This document shows, in pieces, positions 41,937-51,338 of a DNA stretch of 64,000 nt (positions are counted from its first letter, which is position 1; every line of letters starts with the position of its first letter). Both the position numbers and the translations under genes were made by a program. The stretch lies in NCBI GenBank assembly GCA_030706405.1, contig JAUZOO010000009.1, forward strand, positions 124,001 to 188,000, given 5' to 3'. This DNA comes from Bacteroidota bacterium. GTDB taxonomy: Bacteria; Bacteroidota; Bacteroidia; Bacteroidales; JAAUTT01. Below the pieces are notes generated by a model. The model was not told the DNA's origin and did not search any database. It worked only from the letters and a program-made list of their open reading frames with translations.

Positions 41937-42187
41937 CTTTAAAAGTACGTTACCTCACCGTGTAACGTACTTTTTTTGTTTTGGTGTGGCGCTACCACGT
42001 GTTGCAGCGTACTTTTAAGATTTAGATGCATATTACCACTGATTGTAGCCTGTATCTCAACCTTTAAAAGCGACCCGTATTCCGTAGCAGACTACTTGCC
42101 AAGCTTTAAAAGCTCGTAACATTTCGGCGTAATGTGCTTTTAAAGCTTGAATAATGCTCTGCGTTCCGCGGTAATGCGTTTTGAGGA
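41937..42187. repeat. Degenerate tandem array, 42-bp period, inverted-repeat units (array 1)
   Basis: CTTTAAAAG-type unit starts at 41937, 42062, 42104 and 42146 (spacing 125, 42, 42). Best unit 42104-42145 CTTTAAAAGCTCGTAACATTTCGGCGTAATGTGCTTTTAAAG. A unit at 41979 shares GTACTTTTAA at the same offset. Confidence 0.75.
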
Positions 42188-42262
42188 CTTGGAAGCAGTT
42201 GACAACAAAAAGTTTTGTTGTTTTTGTTTGGAGGGGAAGTGATAATTGTGAAATATTTGTAA

Positions 42263-42295
42263 AAGAACCAAGAACCAAGAACCAAGAACCAAGAA
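42263..42295. repeat. Heptanucleotide microsatellite (AAGAACC)4 plus partial copy
   Basis: aagaacc aagaacc aagaacc aagaacc aagaa directly upstream of the GH28 ATG at 42307. Confidence 0.95.
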
Positions 42296-42306
42296 ATTTG
42301 CATTAT

Positions 42307-43722
42307 ATGAATTCAAAAAGCTCTCGCAGAAATTTTTTAAGAACTGCCGGACAGGGAATAATAGCCGTGCCTCTGGCTGCATCATTAACAAGTTTTACCG
42401 AAGATTCCGGTTCTGGGGTATCGGGTCGGAAAGAACTTCTCACTCCAAAAAATAATGGCATTAGCTTAAACATTCGCGATTTTGGAGCTGTTGGCGATGG
42501 CGTAACCAAGGATACTGCGGCGATACAGCAAGCCATTGATCGTTGCTGGGTGCTGGGTGGAGGCGAAGTCATTGTCCCTTCCGGAAATTACCTCACAGGA
42601 GCTGTTGCCTTAAAATCGAACGTTACACTTCGGCTCGAGAAAGATGCCATTCTTTCAGGTTCCGCTGAATTCGCCGACTATCCGGTAATGCAGGTTCGCT
42701 GGGAAGGAAAATGGATTCAGGGGCACGTTGGTTTAATTTACGCCATTGATGCTGAAAATATAGGTATTGTCGGGTCGGGAAAAATTGCAGGAAATCATGT
42801 ATTGGGAGGTCGTCCCAATACTCAGAATCCGTTGCGCCATCCGGCACTGATCGAACCCATGGGATGTAAAAATATTCGGTTCGAAGGTTTCTCAACCGAT
42901 TATCACCTGATGTGGTCGCTCCATCCGACATATTGCGAAAATATCATAATTAAAAGCCTTACCATACGGAGTACCGGTGGAAATGGAGACGGCATCGACA
43001 TTGATTCGTGCAAAAATGTACGCATCGATGGCTGTGATATTGCTACCGGCGATGATTGCATTTCGCTTAAATCGGGACGCGGCATGGAAGGTTATACGTT
43101 GCTCAGAACTACCGAGAATGTTGAAATTACCAACTGTACCTTTGCCGATTCTATTTTTGCGTGCATCGGTATTGGTAGCGAAACGTCGGGAGGCATACGC
43201 AATGTGCACATAAAAAATTGTAGGTTCACGGCAGCCAAAACGCATGCTATCTACATTAAAAGTCGTCCGGGACGCGGGGCGTTCATCGAAAATATTATTG
43301 CCGAAGATCTCGACGTTGAGCGAACTCAGGGTGGTTTTCTGCGGTTTAATATCCTTGCCAGCGGTATACAGGATCAGAATCCTGTTCCCGGCGACGAAGG
43401 TATTCCTACAATTAAGAATTTCAGGTTTTCCCGAATCCGGGTAAAAGACGTACCTGTGCTGGTTGATGGAACCTTTATCCATCCTTCGAAACCGCTTGAT
43501 GGATTTATTTTTGAGGATGTGAGCGGAACCTGTTTCAAGGGAATAACTTTGGCAAACATAAAAAAAGCCGTCATAAGGAATCTTAACGTTACCGGATATA
43601 GCGGTCCGCTGATTGGTATCAATAATGTTTCCGGTAAAGGGCTTGATGGAGCTGTTGCGATTGCTCCTCCCAAGATTCCCGATCCCGTTTCTGTTGGTAA
43701 TCCACCGTATCAGCTTAAATAA
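42307..43722 (+). CDS. GH28-like pectate/polygalacturonase family protein, Tat signal
   Basis: MNSKSSRRNFLRTAGQGIIAVPLAASL (twin-arginine); NIRDFGAVGDGVTKDTAAIQQAIDRCWVLGGGEVIVPSGNYLTG; GDGIDIDSCKNVRIDGCDIATGDDCISLKSG. Track start 42181 is upstream of the real start. Confidence 0.93.
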   Translation: MNSKSSRRNFLRTAGQGIIAVPLAASLTSFTEDSGSGVSGRKELLTPKNNGISLNIRDFGAVGDGVTKDTAAIQQAIDRCWVLGGGEVIVPSGNYLTGAVALKSNVTLRLEKDAILSGSAEFADYPVMQVRWEGKWIQGHVGLIYAIDAENIGIVGSGKIAGNHVLGGRPNTQNPLRHPALIEPMGCKNIRFEGFSTDYHLMWSLHPTYCENIIIKSLTIRSTGGNGDGIDIDSCKNVRIDGCDIATGDDCISLKSGRGMEGYTLLRTTENVEITNCTFADSIFACIGIGSETSGGIRNVHIKNCRFTAAKTHAIYIKSRPGRGAFIENIIAEDLDVERTQGGFLRFNILASGIQDQNPVPGDEGIPTIKNFRFSRIRVKDVPVLVDGTFIHPSKPLDGFIFEDVSGTCFKGITLANIKKAVIRNLNVTGYSGPLIGINNVSGKGLDGAVAIAPPKIPDPVSVGNPPYQLK

Positions 43723-43984
43723 GGATGGTTATGAATCTTAAATTTTGAATAATGGCTTCATTCAAATGCTTGTATATTTGTTAATAAGTTGTAAAGTAGT
43801 TGTAGAACATTATTTTTTAACATTTAATGTTATTCTAAAGGTTAACGTAATGATTTGTTGATGTAAAATGATGAATATATTAAACTAATGGTAAATAAGG
43901 CTTAAGGTTTAACTAACAAATAGGGGATACTTTTGGATATATTGAAAAATAAACCATTAAATCTCAAATTTAACTCTTTTTGTT

Positions 43985-45631
43985 ATGAATCAAGTAAGTT
44001 TTATTAAGGTTCCGGACATGCTTGAACAGCGCAGTCATGTGAATTTCATTCAGACATTAAATCCTTTGAAATGGGCGGTTGCCATGTTTGTGGGAACAAC
44101 CCTGTTGTCAGCCTGTCAGAAGAATGACAACGGGTCGTCAACAACGGAAGCTTCTCCTGTTTTCGGTACATATATTACCGGCGATTTTCATCAGCATACT
44201 ACGTATACTGATGGCTCTTGGTCGATAGGGTATGTTATGGCTAAAAATAATAGTTATAATCTGGATTTTTGGGTTAACAGTGAACATGGAGGCGGATTTA
44301 CCACTAACGGGGCCGCATCGGGTACAGATAAAAATACAACTAAATATTGGGACCAGTACACCCCTAATCCGATTCTCGGAACCGTAGTTATGAGTGGAGC
44401 CCACCAAGTAATGTGGCGCTGGCAGTGTATCCGCGATTCATCATTTAAACAGGTACTCGCGGCTCGGGCATTGTATTCATCTAAAGTGATTTTTCAGGGA
44501 CTCGAAATGAATGTTCCTGGTCATGAACATGCCAGTACAGGAATTCTTACCAATCAGTTTGTCACCAATCCGAATGTTAATCCTATTGCTGAATTCGAAT
44601 ATCGTTTTGATAATAATGATGCTGACGTTACTGGCGGATTGACCCAGGGATGGACAAAAAGTACCAATACCGGTCATGCCAAGGCTTTGGAAGCTATTTC
44701 GTGGCTGCAAACCAACCATCGTTATCGTAGTTGGGTGATTCCGGCACATCCGGAACGGAAAAACTTATATTCTATTTCTGATTTTCGCGATTTAAACAAT
44801 GCCGGACCGGATGTATTTTTTGGATTTGAAAGTATGCCAGGCCATCAGAAAGTTGCCGACCGTGGTGAGTATAAAGCTGCAAGCGGCACTTATGGTACCT
44901 GTACTTACGGTGGAGTTGGTAAAATGTCGGCACAGGTTGGCGGATTATGGGATGCTATGTTAAGCGAAGGCCGTCATTTTTGGTTATTTGCCAATTCTGA
45001 TTTCCACGATACCATTGGGGATTTTTATCCGGGTGAATATCAAAAGAATTATATCTCTGTAAAGTCGAAAGACCCGCAGGCTATTGTTGACGGGATGCGT
45101 TCGGGGAATGTTTTCATTGTTGCCGGAAACCTTATCGACGGACTTCAGTATTCAATCGGAAGCGCTGTGATGGGACAAACGTATAATGCCAACGATAATT
45201 CCGTTACTATTAAAATCAGGGTTCATGATAATGATAAACTTAACCACCTTGATATTATTGGCGGCTCATGGACAGGCTATGTTTATAAAGGCGATGCCAA
45301 ATATACTGTTGACGATGTAACTGCTACGACTAAAGTTGTTGCTCGTTTTGGATCAACGGCGGCAGCAGCAGATGCTAATGGTATTGCTACCCAAACCTGG
45401 AACGATAACGGTGGGTGGAAGGAAATGTCGTTTACTGTTTTGGCAACCAGTGATATGTATTACCGTTTGCGTGGTACCAACTGGGGACTAAATGTTACCA
45501 ACCAAACCGATAATGTTGGCAATCCGTTGGCCGACAATCTGATTGTTAATACGCGTGCCGAAGCTCTTAAAGATCTATGGTTTTATTCAAACCCTATTTG
45601 GGTAAAAGCTAAAGGAAGCAAAAAGAAATAA
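43985..45631 (+). CDS. PHP-domain (CehA/McbA-like) metallohydrolase, probable lipoprotein
   Basis: LLSACQKNDNGSS lipobox; GTYITGDFHQHTTYTDGSWSIGYVMAKNNSYNLDFWVNSEHGG; HPERKN; LFANSDFHDT. Confidence 0.82.
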   Translation: MNQVSFIKVPDMLEQRSHVNFIQTLNPLKWAVAMFVGTTLLSACQKNDNGSSTTEASPVFGTYITGDFHQHTTYTDGSWSIGYVMAKNNSYNLDFWVNSEHGGGFTTNGAASGTDKNTTKYWDQYTPNPILGTVVMSGAHQVMWRWQCIRDSSFKQVLAARALYSSKVIFQGLEMNVPGHEHASTGILTNQFVTNPNVNPIAEFEYRFDNNDADVTGGLTQGWTKSTNTGHAKALEAISWLQTNHRYRSWVIPAHPERKNLYSISDFRDLNNAGPDVFFGFESMPGHQKVADRGEYKAASGTYGTCTYGGVGKMSAQVGGLWDAMLSEGRHFWLFANSDFHDTIGDFYPGEYQKNYISVKSKDPQAIVDGMRSGNVFIVAGNLIDGLQYSIGSAVMGQTYNANDNSVTIKIRVHDNDKLNHLDIIGGSWTGYVYKGDAKYTVDDVTATTKVVARFGSTAAAADANGIATQTWNDNGGWKEMSFTVLATSDMYYRLRGTNWGLNVTNQTDNVGNPLADNLIVNTRAEALKDLWFYSNPIWVKAKGSKKK

Positions 45632-45645
45632 GTGGAATAAAAAAT

Positions 45646-45678
45646 AAAAGCGCCATTCCTGACCTGAGTGGCGCTTTT
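45646..45678. terminator. Bidirectional hairpin terminator
   Basis: AAAAGCGCCA-N13-TGGCGCTTTT between convergent genes. Confidence 0.8.
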
Positions 45679-45700
45679 TGTATGTTTAAAGGTGGTGTTA

Positions 45701-46216
45701 TTATTTTAGCTGAGCTTTAATTATATTAACCATTTTTTGAAATTCTTCTTCGGAGTAACCGACACTTTGAAAAACAATCTTTCCTTCCTTATTGATGACA
45801 ATATTCCGGGGAATATATTTGGAAGCAAATAAGTTGTAGATTGAAGCTTGAGGGTCGGGGAAGATAGGGAACGTAAAACCTTTCACTTTTTTGAAGGCGT
45901 CCATTTCTTCGCGGGAATGTTTTCGGCCGAAAGCCAGAATCATAAATTTATCGGTTTTGAGCGGTTGCCATAAAAGCGATTCTACTTTAGGCATTTCCAA
46001 CATGCATGGGCCGCACCATGTGGCAAAGAAGTTTAGAAGTACAACTTTCCCTTTGTAATCAGCAATTTTAAGGAGTTGACCATTATCCTGTGCAAATGAA
46101 AATGATGGAACATCCTGTCCGATTTTAGTCAGGGTTGAAGCTTTTTCGTCGTCCTGACCAAAAGAGTTGCCAGCAACGAATATCAGAAGAACGAAAAAAA
46201 GAAGGTTTTTCATCAT
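45701..46216 (-). CDS. TlpA-like thioredoxin-family protein, secreted
   Basis: YKGKVVLLNFFATWCGPCMLEMPKVESL; signal peptide MMKNLLFFVLLIFVAGNSFGQ. Confidence 0.93.
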   Translation of the reverse strand: MMKNLLFFVLLIFVAGNSFGQDDEKASTLTKIGQDVPSFSFAQDNGQLLKIADYKGKVVLLNFFATWCGPCMLEMPKVESLLWQPLKTDKFMILAFGRKHSREEMDAFKKVKGFTFPIFPDPQASIYNLFASKYIPRNIVINKEGKIVFQSVGYSEEEFQKMVNIIKAQLK

Positions 46217-46252
46217 AGGGAGTTTTATAGGGTTAAAGAAGATTAGATTGAA

Positions 46253-46307
46253 AAACGCGAAGAAGCAATGTTGGGCACTTGTCCGGAAAATTGACTTCTT
46301 CGCGTTT
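46253..46307 (-). terminator. Hairpin terminator between lpd and the TlpA-like gene
   Basis: AAACGCGAAGAAG...CTTCTTCGCGTTT, minus-strand T-tail. Confidence 0.75.
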
Positions 46308-46318
46308 GTTTATGGATA

Positions 46319-47710
46319 TTAAATATGGATAACCTCGTCGTAAGCAGCCGCAGCGGCCTCCATAATGGCTTCGCTCATGGTCGGGTGCGGGTGAATCGAT
46401 TTAATGATTTCGTGACCTGTGGTTTCGAGGTTACGGGCAACTACCAGTTCGGCAATCATCTCGGTAACGTTGGCTCCAATCATGTGAGCGCCCAAAACTT
46501 CGCCATATTTGGCATCGAAAATGAGTTTGATAAAACCTTCCTTAGCTCCGGCAGCACTGGCTTTGCCCGATGCCGTGAAGGGGAATTTACCGACTTTGAT
46601 TTCGTACCCGGCTTCTTTGGCCGCTTTTTCGGAATAACCTACCGATGCTACTTCGGGTGTGGTGTAAGTACATCCGGGGATGTTTTTGTAGTTGATAGGA
46701 TGCGGGTTGAGTCCGGCAATCTTTTCAACGCAGGTGATACCTTCGGCCGAAGCCACATGGGCCAGGGCTGGAGTAGCGATGATATCACCAATGGCATATA
46801 CGCCTGCAACATTGGTGCGGTAATAATCGTCAACTTTGATGCGGCCTTTTTCGACCTGGATGCCAAGTTCTTCCAAACCGATATTTTCGATGTTGGGAGC
46901 AATACCAACAGCCGAAAGCACTACTTCAGCTTCAAAATATTCTTCGCCTTTGGGGGTTTTTACTTTTACCTTGCAAAGAGGTCCGGAAGTATCAACGGAT
47001 TCGACAGTCGAACTGGTAAGAACGGTCATTCCGCCTTTCTTGAATGATTTTTCGAGTGTCTTGGAGATTTCTTCGTCTTCCAAAGGAACAATGTTGGGGA
47101 GAAATTCAACCAGGGTTACTTTGGTGCCGATGGAATTGTAGAAATAGGCAAATTCGCTGCCAATAGCTCCCGAACCCACAACCAGCAGAGAAGCGGGTTG
47201 CTTTGTCAGGTTAAGTGCCTGACGGTAGCCGATAATTTTTACGCCGTCCTGTTTAAGGTTTGGCAGTTCGCGCGAGCGTGCTCCGGTTGCAACGATGATA
47301 TGGTCGGCCGAAACTTCTGTTTTTTTGCCGTCTTTATCAGTAACTTCAATGGTTTTGTTGTTCAGCAGTTTTCCATTGCCGAAGATGGCATCAATTTTAT
47401 TCTTTTTAAAGAGGAATTGGATTCCTTTACTCATGCCTTCGGCTACACCACGGCTACGTTGTATTATTTTGGTAAAATCGGGTTTTGCTGCACCTTCGAT
47501 GCTGATTCCGTAGTCGGCTGCATGTTGGGTGTATTCGTAAACCTGAGCACTTTTTAATAATGATTTGGTGGGGATACATCCCCAGTTGAGGCAAATTCCT
47601 CCGAGGTTTTCGCGTTCAACAACGGCAACCTTTAAACCAAGTTGAGTGGCTCTGATAGCTGCTACATAACCGCCGGGGCCGCTTCCGAGAACTATTAAAT
47701 CGTATTTCAT
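46319..47710 (-). CDS. lpdA: Dihydrolipoyl dehydrogenase
   Basis: MKYDLIVLGSGPGGYVAAIRATQLGLKVAVVERENLGGICLNWGCIPTKSLL; HPHPTMSEAIMEAA. Confidence 0.98.
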   Translation of the reverse strand: MKYDLIVLGSGPGGYVAAIRATQLGLKVAVVERENLGGICLNWGCIPTKSLLKSAQVYEYTQHAADYGISIEGAAKPDFTKIIQRSRGVAEGMSKGIQFLFKKNKIDAIFGNGKLLNNKTIEVTDKDGKKTEVSADHIIVATGARSRELPNLKQDGVKIIGYRQALNLTKQPASLLVVGSGAIGSEFAYFYNSIGTKVTLVEFLPNIVPLEDEEISKTLEKSFKKGGMTVLTSSTVESVDTSGPLCKVKVKTPKGEEYFEAEVVLSAVGIAPNIENIGLEELGIQVEKGRIKVDDYYRTNVAGVYAIGDIIATPALAHVASAEGITCVEKIAGLNPHPINYKNIPGCTYTTPEVASVGYSEKAAKEAGYEIKVGKFPFTASGKASAAGAKEGFIKLIFDAKYGEVLGAHMIGANVTEMIAELVVARNLETTGHEIIKSIHPHPTMSEAIMEAAAAAYDEVIHI

Positions 47711-47776
47711 AAATTGGAAAATTAATGTGTAATGTACTAATGTTTATAGTGTTGTATTCGTTTAGTGTCTAATGGC

Positions 47777-48838
47777 TTACCAGCCCATGAAGTAACCGGT
47801 AAGTCCACAAATTAAACCAATTAAAAGATTAATTCCTTTCATCAGGAAAAAATTTCGTTTCGATTCTGCCAGCAGTGGAAGTGAACTGTGCCCGTCCTGA
47901 ACGATGGAGTTTGCCAGAAGTATACTGAACGGAATACTGCCATTGTAAAACAAGGTAACAAAAATAAGGTGTGGCCCCGATTCCGGAATGATTCCTACTA
48001 CCAGCGCCAGTATTAATACGGTAAGGTAATTGTGCTGTAACCATGGGGTGATGTCCATATAGTTAATCAGCAGTTCAATACCCAGAAGAGCACCGAACGT
48101 CCAGAGAAAAATGCGGACAAAGTGTTTTTTAATGATATGTCCCCAAAGATGGTCTTCGAGAAAATGCTCATCAACTAATAAAAGGATATATAACGCCCCC
48201 AAGCTTAGTCCCATGAAAAGTAAATTTTCGATGCCCCAGTCGGAGTGACTTTCGGCAGTTTTATGGGCTAATTCATGACCGCTATGCTCAAACTGTCCGG
48301 TTACGATGCCAAACAGAAAAAGTAACAGTCCAAGAATGAGGATGGAGCGTTGGAATGAAATATTCTTCAGGTTTTTAAGGATATTTCTCCACGAATGCTG
48401 TTGTTGTACCGTTTCGTGCGAGTGAATAACCATGTGCGTTTTGCCGGGATAAGGTACTTTACATTTTTTAACAAAAAGGTTGATAATTATCCCCGACAAA
48501 ATGGCAATAACGAATACTATGATGTTGAGCAGGATGGCGGTTTTGGGAAACATGGAAATCATCACAAACGATTCGTCGCCGGTAGAAGCGATCATGGCTG
48601 CTGTTAAGGCTCCAAAGTTCAGGAGGTTATGGGTGAACATTGACACCGCGGCAAATCCCCCGATACATCCGGGAACGAGTCCGAGTAACGCCGCAACAAT
48701 AAGTTGTTTAAATTTCGATTGTGCGAGTTTTTGCCCCCACTGTCCGTTGGAAACGATGTTAAAATATTCGATTAACAACATCATTACTAGTACCAGACTG
48801 GTAATCATGATGGTTTGTCTCAGTATATCGATCAGCAT
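47777..48838 (-). CDS. Putative 10-TM heavy-metal (manganese-type) transporter
   Basis: Polytopic; VPGCIGGFAAVSMFTHNLLNFGALTAAMIASTGDESFVMISMFPK resembles the ArsP_2/putative Mn transporter family. Confidence 0.78.
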   Translation of the reverse strand: MLIDILRQTIMITSLVLVMMLLIEYFNIVSNGQWGQKLAQSKFKQLIVAALLGLVPGCIGGFAAVSMFTHNLLNFGALTAAMIASTGDESFVMISMFPKTAILLNIIVFVIAILSGIIINLFVKKCKVPYPGKTHMVIHSHETVQQQHSWRNILKNLKNISFQRSILILGLLLFLFGIVTGQFEHSGHELAHKTAESHSDWGIENLLFMGLSLGALYILLLVDEHFLEDHLWGHIIKKHFVRIFLWTFGALLGIELLINYMDITPWLQHNYLTVLILALVVGIIPESGPHLIFVTLFYNGSIPFSILLANSIVQDGHSSLPLLAESKRNFFLMKGINLLIGLICGLTGYFMGW

Positions 48839-49056
48839 GCTGTTTATTAAAGCTTGTGTTAAATTTAGGAGTAGTCCGGTTGTTTTAATTTATCGGAAGA
48901 TCTGCTCCTAGTTTGTCAAATGGATTAAACAAACAAAGTTAGCGAAATTTCATTCCGCCAGTCGGCTCGTTATTTAATTTACATTAAAATGCCTTAAGCT
49001 ATCAATTTGTTCATTCTAAGTTGTTAATTTTAATAGGAATATTATTTGACAATTCA

Positions 49057-51279
49057 ATGCGTGTTAAGGTTTTTATAATAAGCTGTTTGTTGTTTGCACT
49101 TGGGCTTACAGTTTCTTCGCAGGAGCTTCCGTCTAAGCGTCCCAAAGTGGGACTTGTGCTTAGTGGCGGCGGGGCAAAGGGGCTTGCTCATATCGGGGTA
49201 ATTAAAGTTTTGGAAGAAGCCGGCGTCCCCATCGATTATATTGGAGGTACCAGTATGGGCGCGATTATTGGTGGGCTTTATGCCATGGGTTATTCGGTAC
49301 CCCAGCTCGATTCCATTGTCCGAAGTATTGATTGGGAAGATTTGCTGACGGACAAGGTTCTTCGGCAGAACCTGGCGATGATCGAAAAGGACGAAGATGT
49401 CAAATACCTTTTTTCGTTTCCTATCCGCGATAAAAAAATAGCGTTGCCCTCGGGGATTGTTGCCGGGCAGAACATTTCAAGCTATCTGTCTAATCTTACG
49501 TCTCCGGTTTATAAAATTAAAGATTTTGCCAAGCTCCCGATTCCCTATCTGTGTTTGGCTACCGATATTGAGCGGGGGAAACCTGTAATTTTAAAAAAAG
49601 GTAACCTTGCCGAAGCTATGCGCGCTTCCATGGCCATACCTACCGTTTTTACCCCCGAAATCATCGACAGCATGGCCTTGCTCGATGGCGGGTTAATCAA
49701 TAATTTTCCGGTGGAAGAGGTGAAGAAAATGGGAGCCGACATTATTATTGGTGTCGATGTTGGTTTTCGGTTTTATAAACAAAATGAACTTAACTCGATG
49801 GTGAAGATCATTGAACAGTCTATTTTTATGCACAGTCTCGATCATAAAATCGATAATAACCAGAAATGTAAGATTTTGATTAAGCCAAATATGCTGGGAT
49901 TCAATATGTCGAGTTTCGGGAAAAAAGATTCGCTTATACTTAGAGGGGAACGTGCCGCAAGGCAACAGTTTGTTGCTCTTAAACAGCTTGCTGATTACCT
50001 GCATTCTTTTAAAGATACGATTACAAAACCTTCTCCAATTAAGCCGGTTGACAGGATTGATGTGAAGGATGTGGATGTTGTCGGGCTTTCGGATATCCCC
50101 AAAGATTTTGTTTTAAGTAAACTGCCGTTCGATGTCCCGTCGAAGGTTGAACTCCCAGATATTAACAGTTTTATTGAACAGTTATACGGTACACGTTTTT
50201 TTGAGCGGATAACTTACGATTTAGAACCAATGGACGATGGCATAAAATTATATTTTAGAGTTATCGAACGAAATACCAACTATTTCAGGGCAGGACTTCA
50301 TTTCGACCGCGAATCGAAAACTACCCTGTTGCTGAATACCACTTTTCGCAATAAATTGCTTCGGGGCTCAAAAATTTCGGTTGATTTGGCTTTGGGCGAA
50401 AACCCGTCGTTAAGTGCCCTTTTCTATAAAAATACAGGTTGGAACCCGCGAAATTATTTTGGGGCCCGTTCAAAACTGGCGCCGGACTACGGTCTTAGGA
50501 TTCAGGCGCATAGTCTGGAAGTTTTTCAATACAGCGGCAACAAACGGTTAGCCAGCTTTACCTTTTCCGATGTTACCTCAGACGTGTTTTTGCAGGCCAA
50601 TGTCTCAAATAATGACATTTTTAATTTAGGCGTTCAGGGCGATTTTTCGATGCTGTCAGGGAAAGTCAACTCTCAAAGTAACCTCGAGTCGAGTTATTAT
50701 TACCTTAATTTTTATGGTTTGTATAAGAAGGATTCGTACGACCAGGCTTATTATCCGTCGCGTGGCGCTAGAATTACATCGGAAGTGAAGTTTTGTAAAG
50801 GCTTATCGGAGAATGTACAGGCCAACCAATGGTTTTGGCAGGTTACGTTTCGTTCCAACATTATACTGCCGGTGAGCAGCCGTTTTTGCCTGAATAATGG
50901 TTTTACTTTCGGAACGCTCTTTGGCGATAGCATTCCGTCACACTACCAGTTTTTTATGGGAGGGATGACTAACTCCGGAATGAGGGGCGTAATTCCTTTT
51001 GTGGGGCTCGATTTTATGCAACTCACCAACCGTAATGCAGTAGCTGAGCGACTCGATTTTCAATGGGAGGCGTGGAAGGATAACTTTTTAATTCTGCGGG
51101 CTAATGCCGGAAAGGTATCAGCTTTTCGCAAATCGCTGCTCAATACCGACGATATAGCCTTTGGATATGGTGCTGCCTGGGGCTTTCGTAGTCCTATCGG
51201 TCCCATGGAGCTTTCGTTGATGACTTCGAACAAAAATCCTAAGCTGTTATGGTTTATTAATATCGGGTATTCGTTTTAA
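49057..51279 (+). CDS. Patatin-like phospholipase fused to POTRA and Omp85/BamA-type barrel (type Vd-like)
   Basis: PKVGLVLSGGGAKGLAHIGVIKVLEEAGVPIDYIGGTSMGAIIGGLYAMGY (GxSxG), LLDGGLINNFPVEEV (Asp dyad), C-terminal barrel PLSLMTSNKNPKLLWFINIGYSF-type end. Confidence 0.9.
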   Translation: MRVKVFIISCLLFALGLTVSSQELPSKRPKVGLVLSGGGAKGLAHIGVIKVLEEAGVPIDYIGGTSMGAIIGGLYAMGYSVPQLDSIVRSIDWEDLLTDKVLRQNLAMIEKDEDVKYLFSFPIRDKKIALPSGIVAGQNISSYLSNLTSPVYKIKDFAKLPIPYLCLATDIERGKPVILKKGNLAEAMRASMAIPTVFTPEIIDSMALLDGGLINNFPVEEVKKMGADIIIGVDVGFRFYKQNELNSMVKIIEQSIFMHSLDHKIDNNQKCKILIKPNMLGFNMSSFGKKDSLILRGERAARQQFVALKQLADYLHSFKDTITKPSPIKPVDRIDVKDVDVVGLSDIPKDFVLSKLPFDVPSKVELPDINSFIEQLYGTRFFERITYDLEPMDDGIKLYFRVIERNTNYFRAGLHFDRESKTTLLLNTTFRNKLLRGSKISVDLALGENPSLSALFYKNTGWNPRNYFGARSKLAPDYGLRIQAHSLEVFQYSGNKRLASFTFSDVTSDVFLQANVSNNDIFNLGVQGDFSMLSGKVNSQSNLESSYYYLNFYGLYKKDSYDQAYYPSRGARITSEVKFCKGLSENVQANQWFWQVTFRSNIILPVSSRFCLNNGFTFGTLFGDSIPSHYQFFMGGMTNSGMRGVIPFVGLDFMQLTNRNAVAERLDFQWEAWKDNFLILRANAGKVSAFRKSLLNTDDIAFGYGAAWGFRSPIGPMELSLMTSNKNPKLLWFINIGYSF

Positions 51280-51338
51280 TTCCGGAGACTGAGCTTAAAA
51301 CAAAATAGTATCTTTACACCTTCATAAATTTAATCTAA

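Noticed and set aside
41937-42187. CRISPR array or REP/RAYT element
   Set aside because: No repeat-spacer alternation, and the adjacent protein shows no recognisable Y1 transposase (HUH) motif.
42892-43482. 196-aa minus-strand ORF inside the GH28-like gene
   Set aside because: Shadow ORF; the sense frame has complete GH28 motifs.
46325-47047. 240-aa plus-strand ORF opposite lpdA
   Set aside because: Antisense shadow ORF of a clear dihydrolipoyl dehydrogenase.
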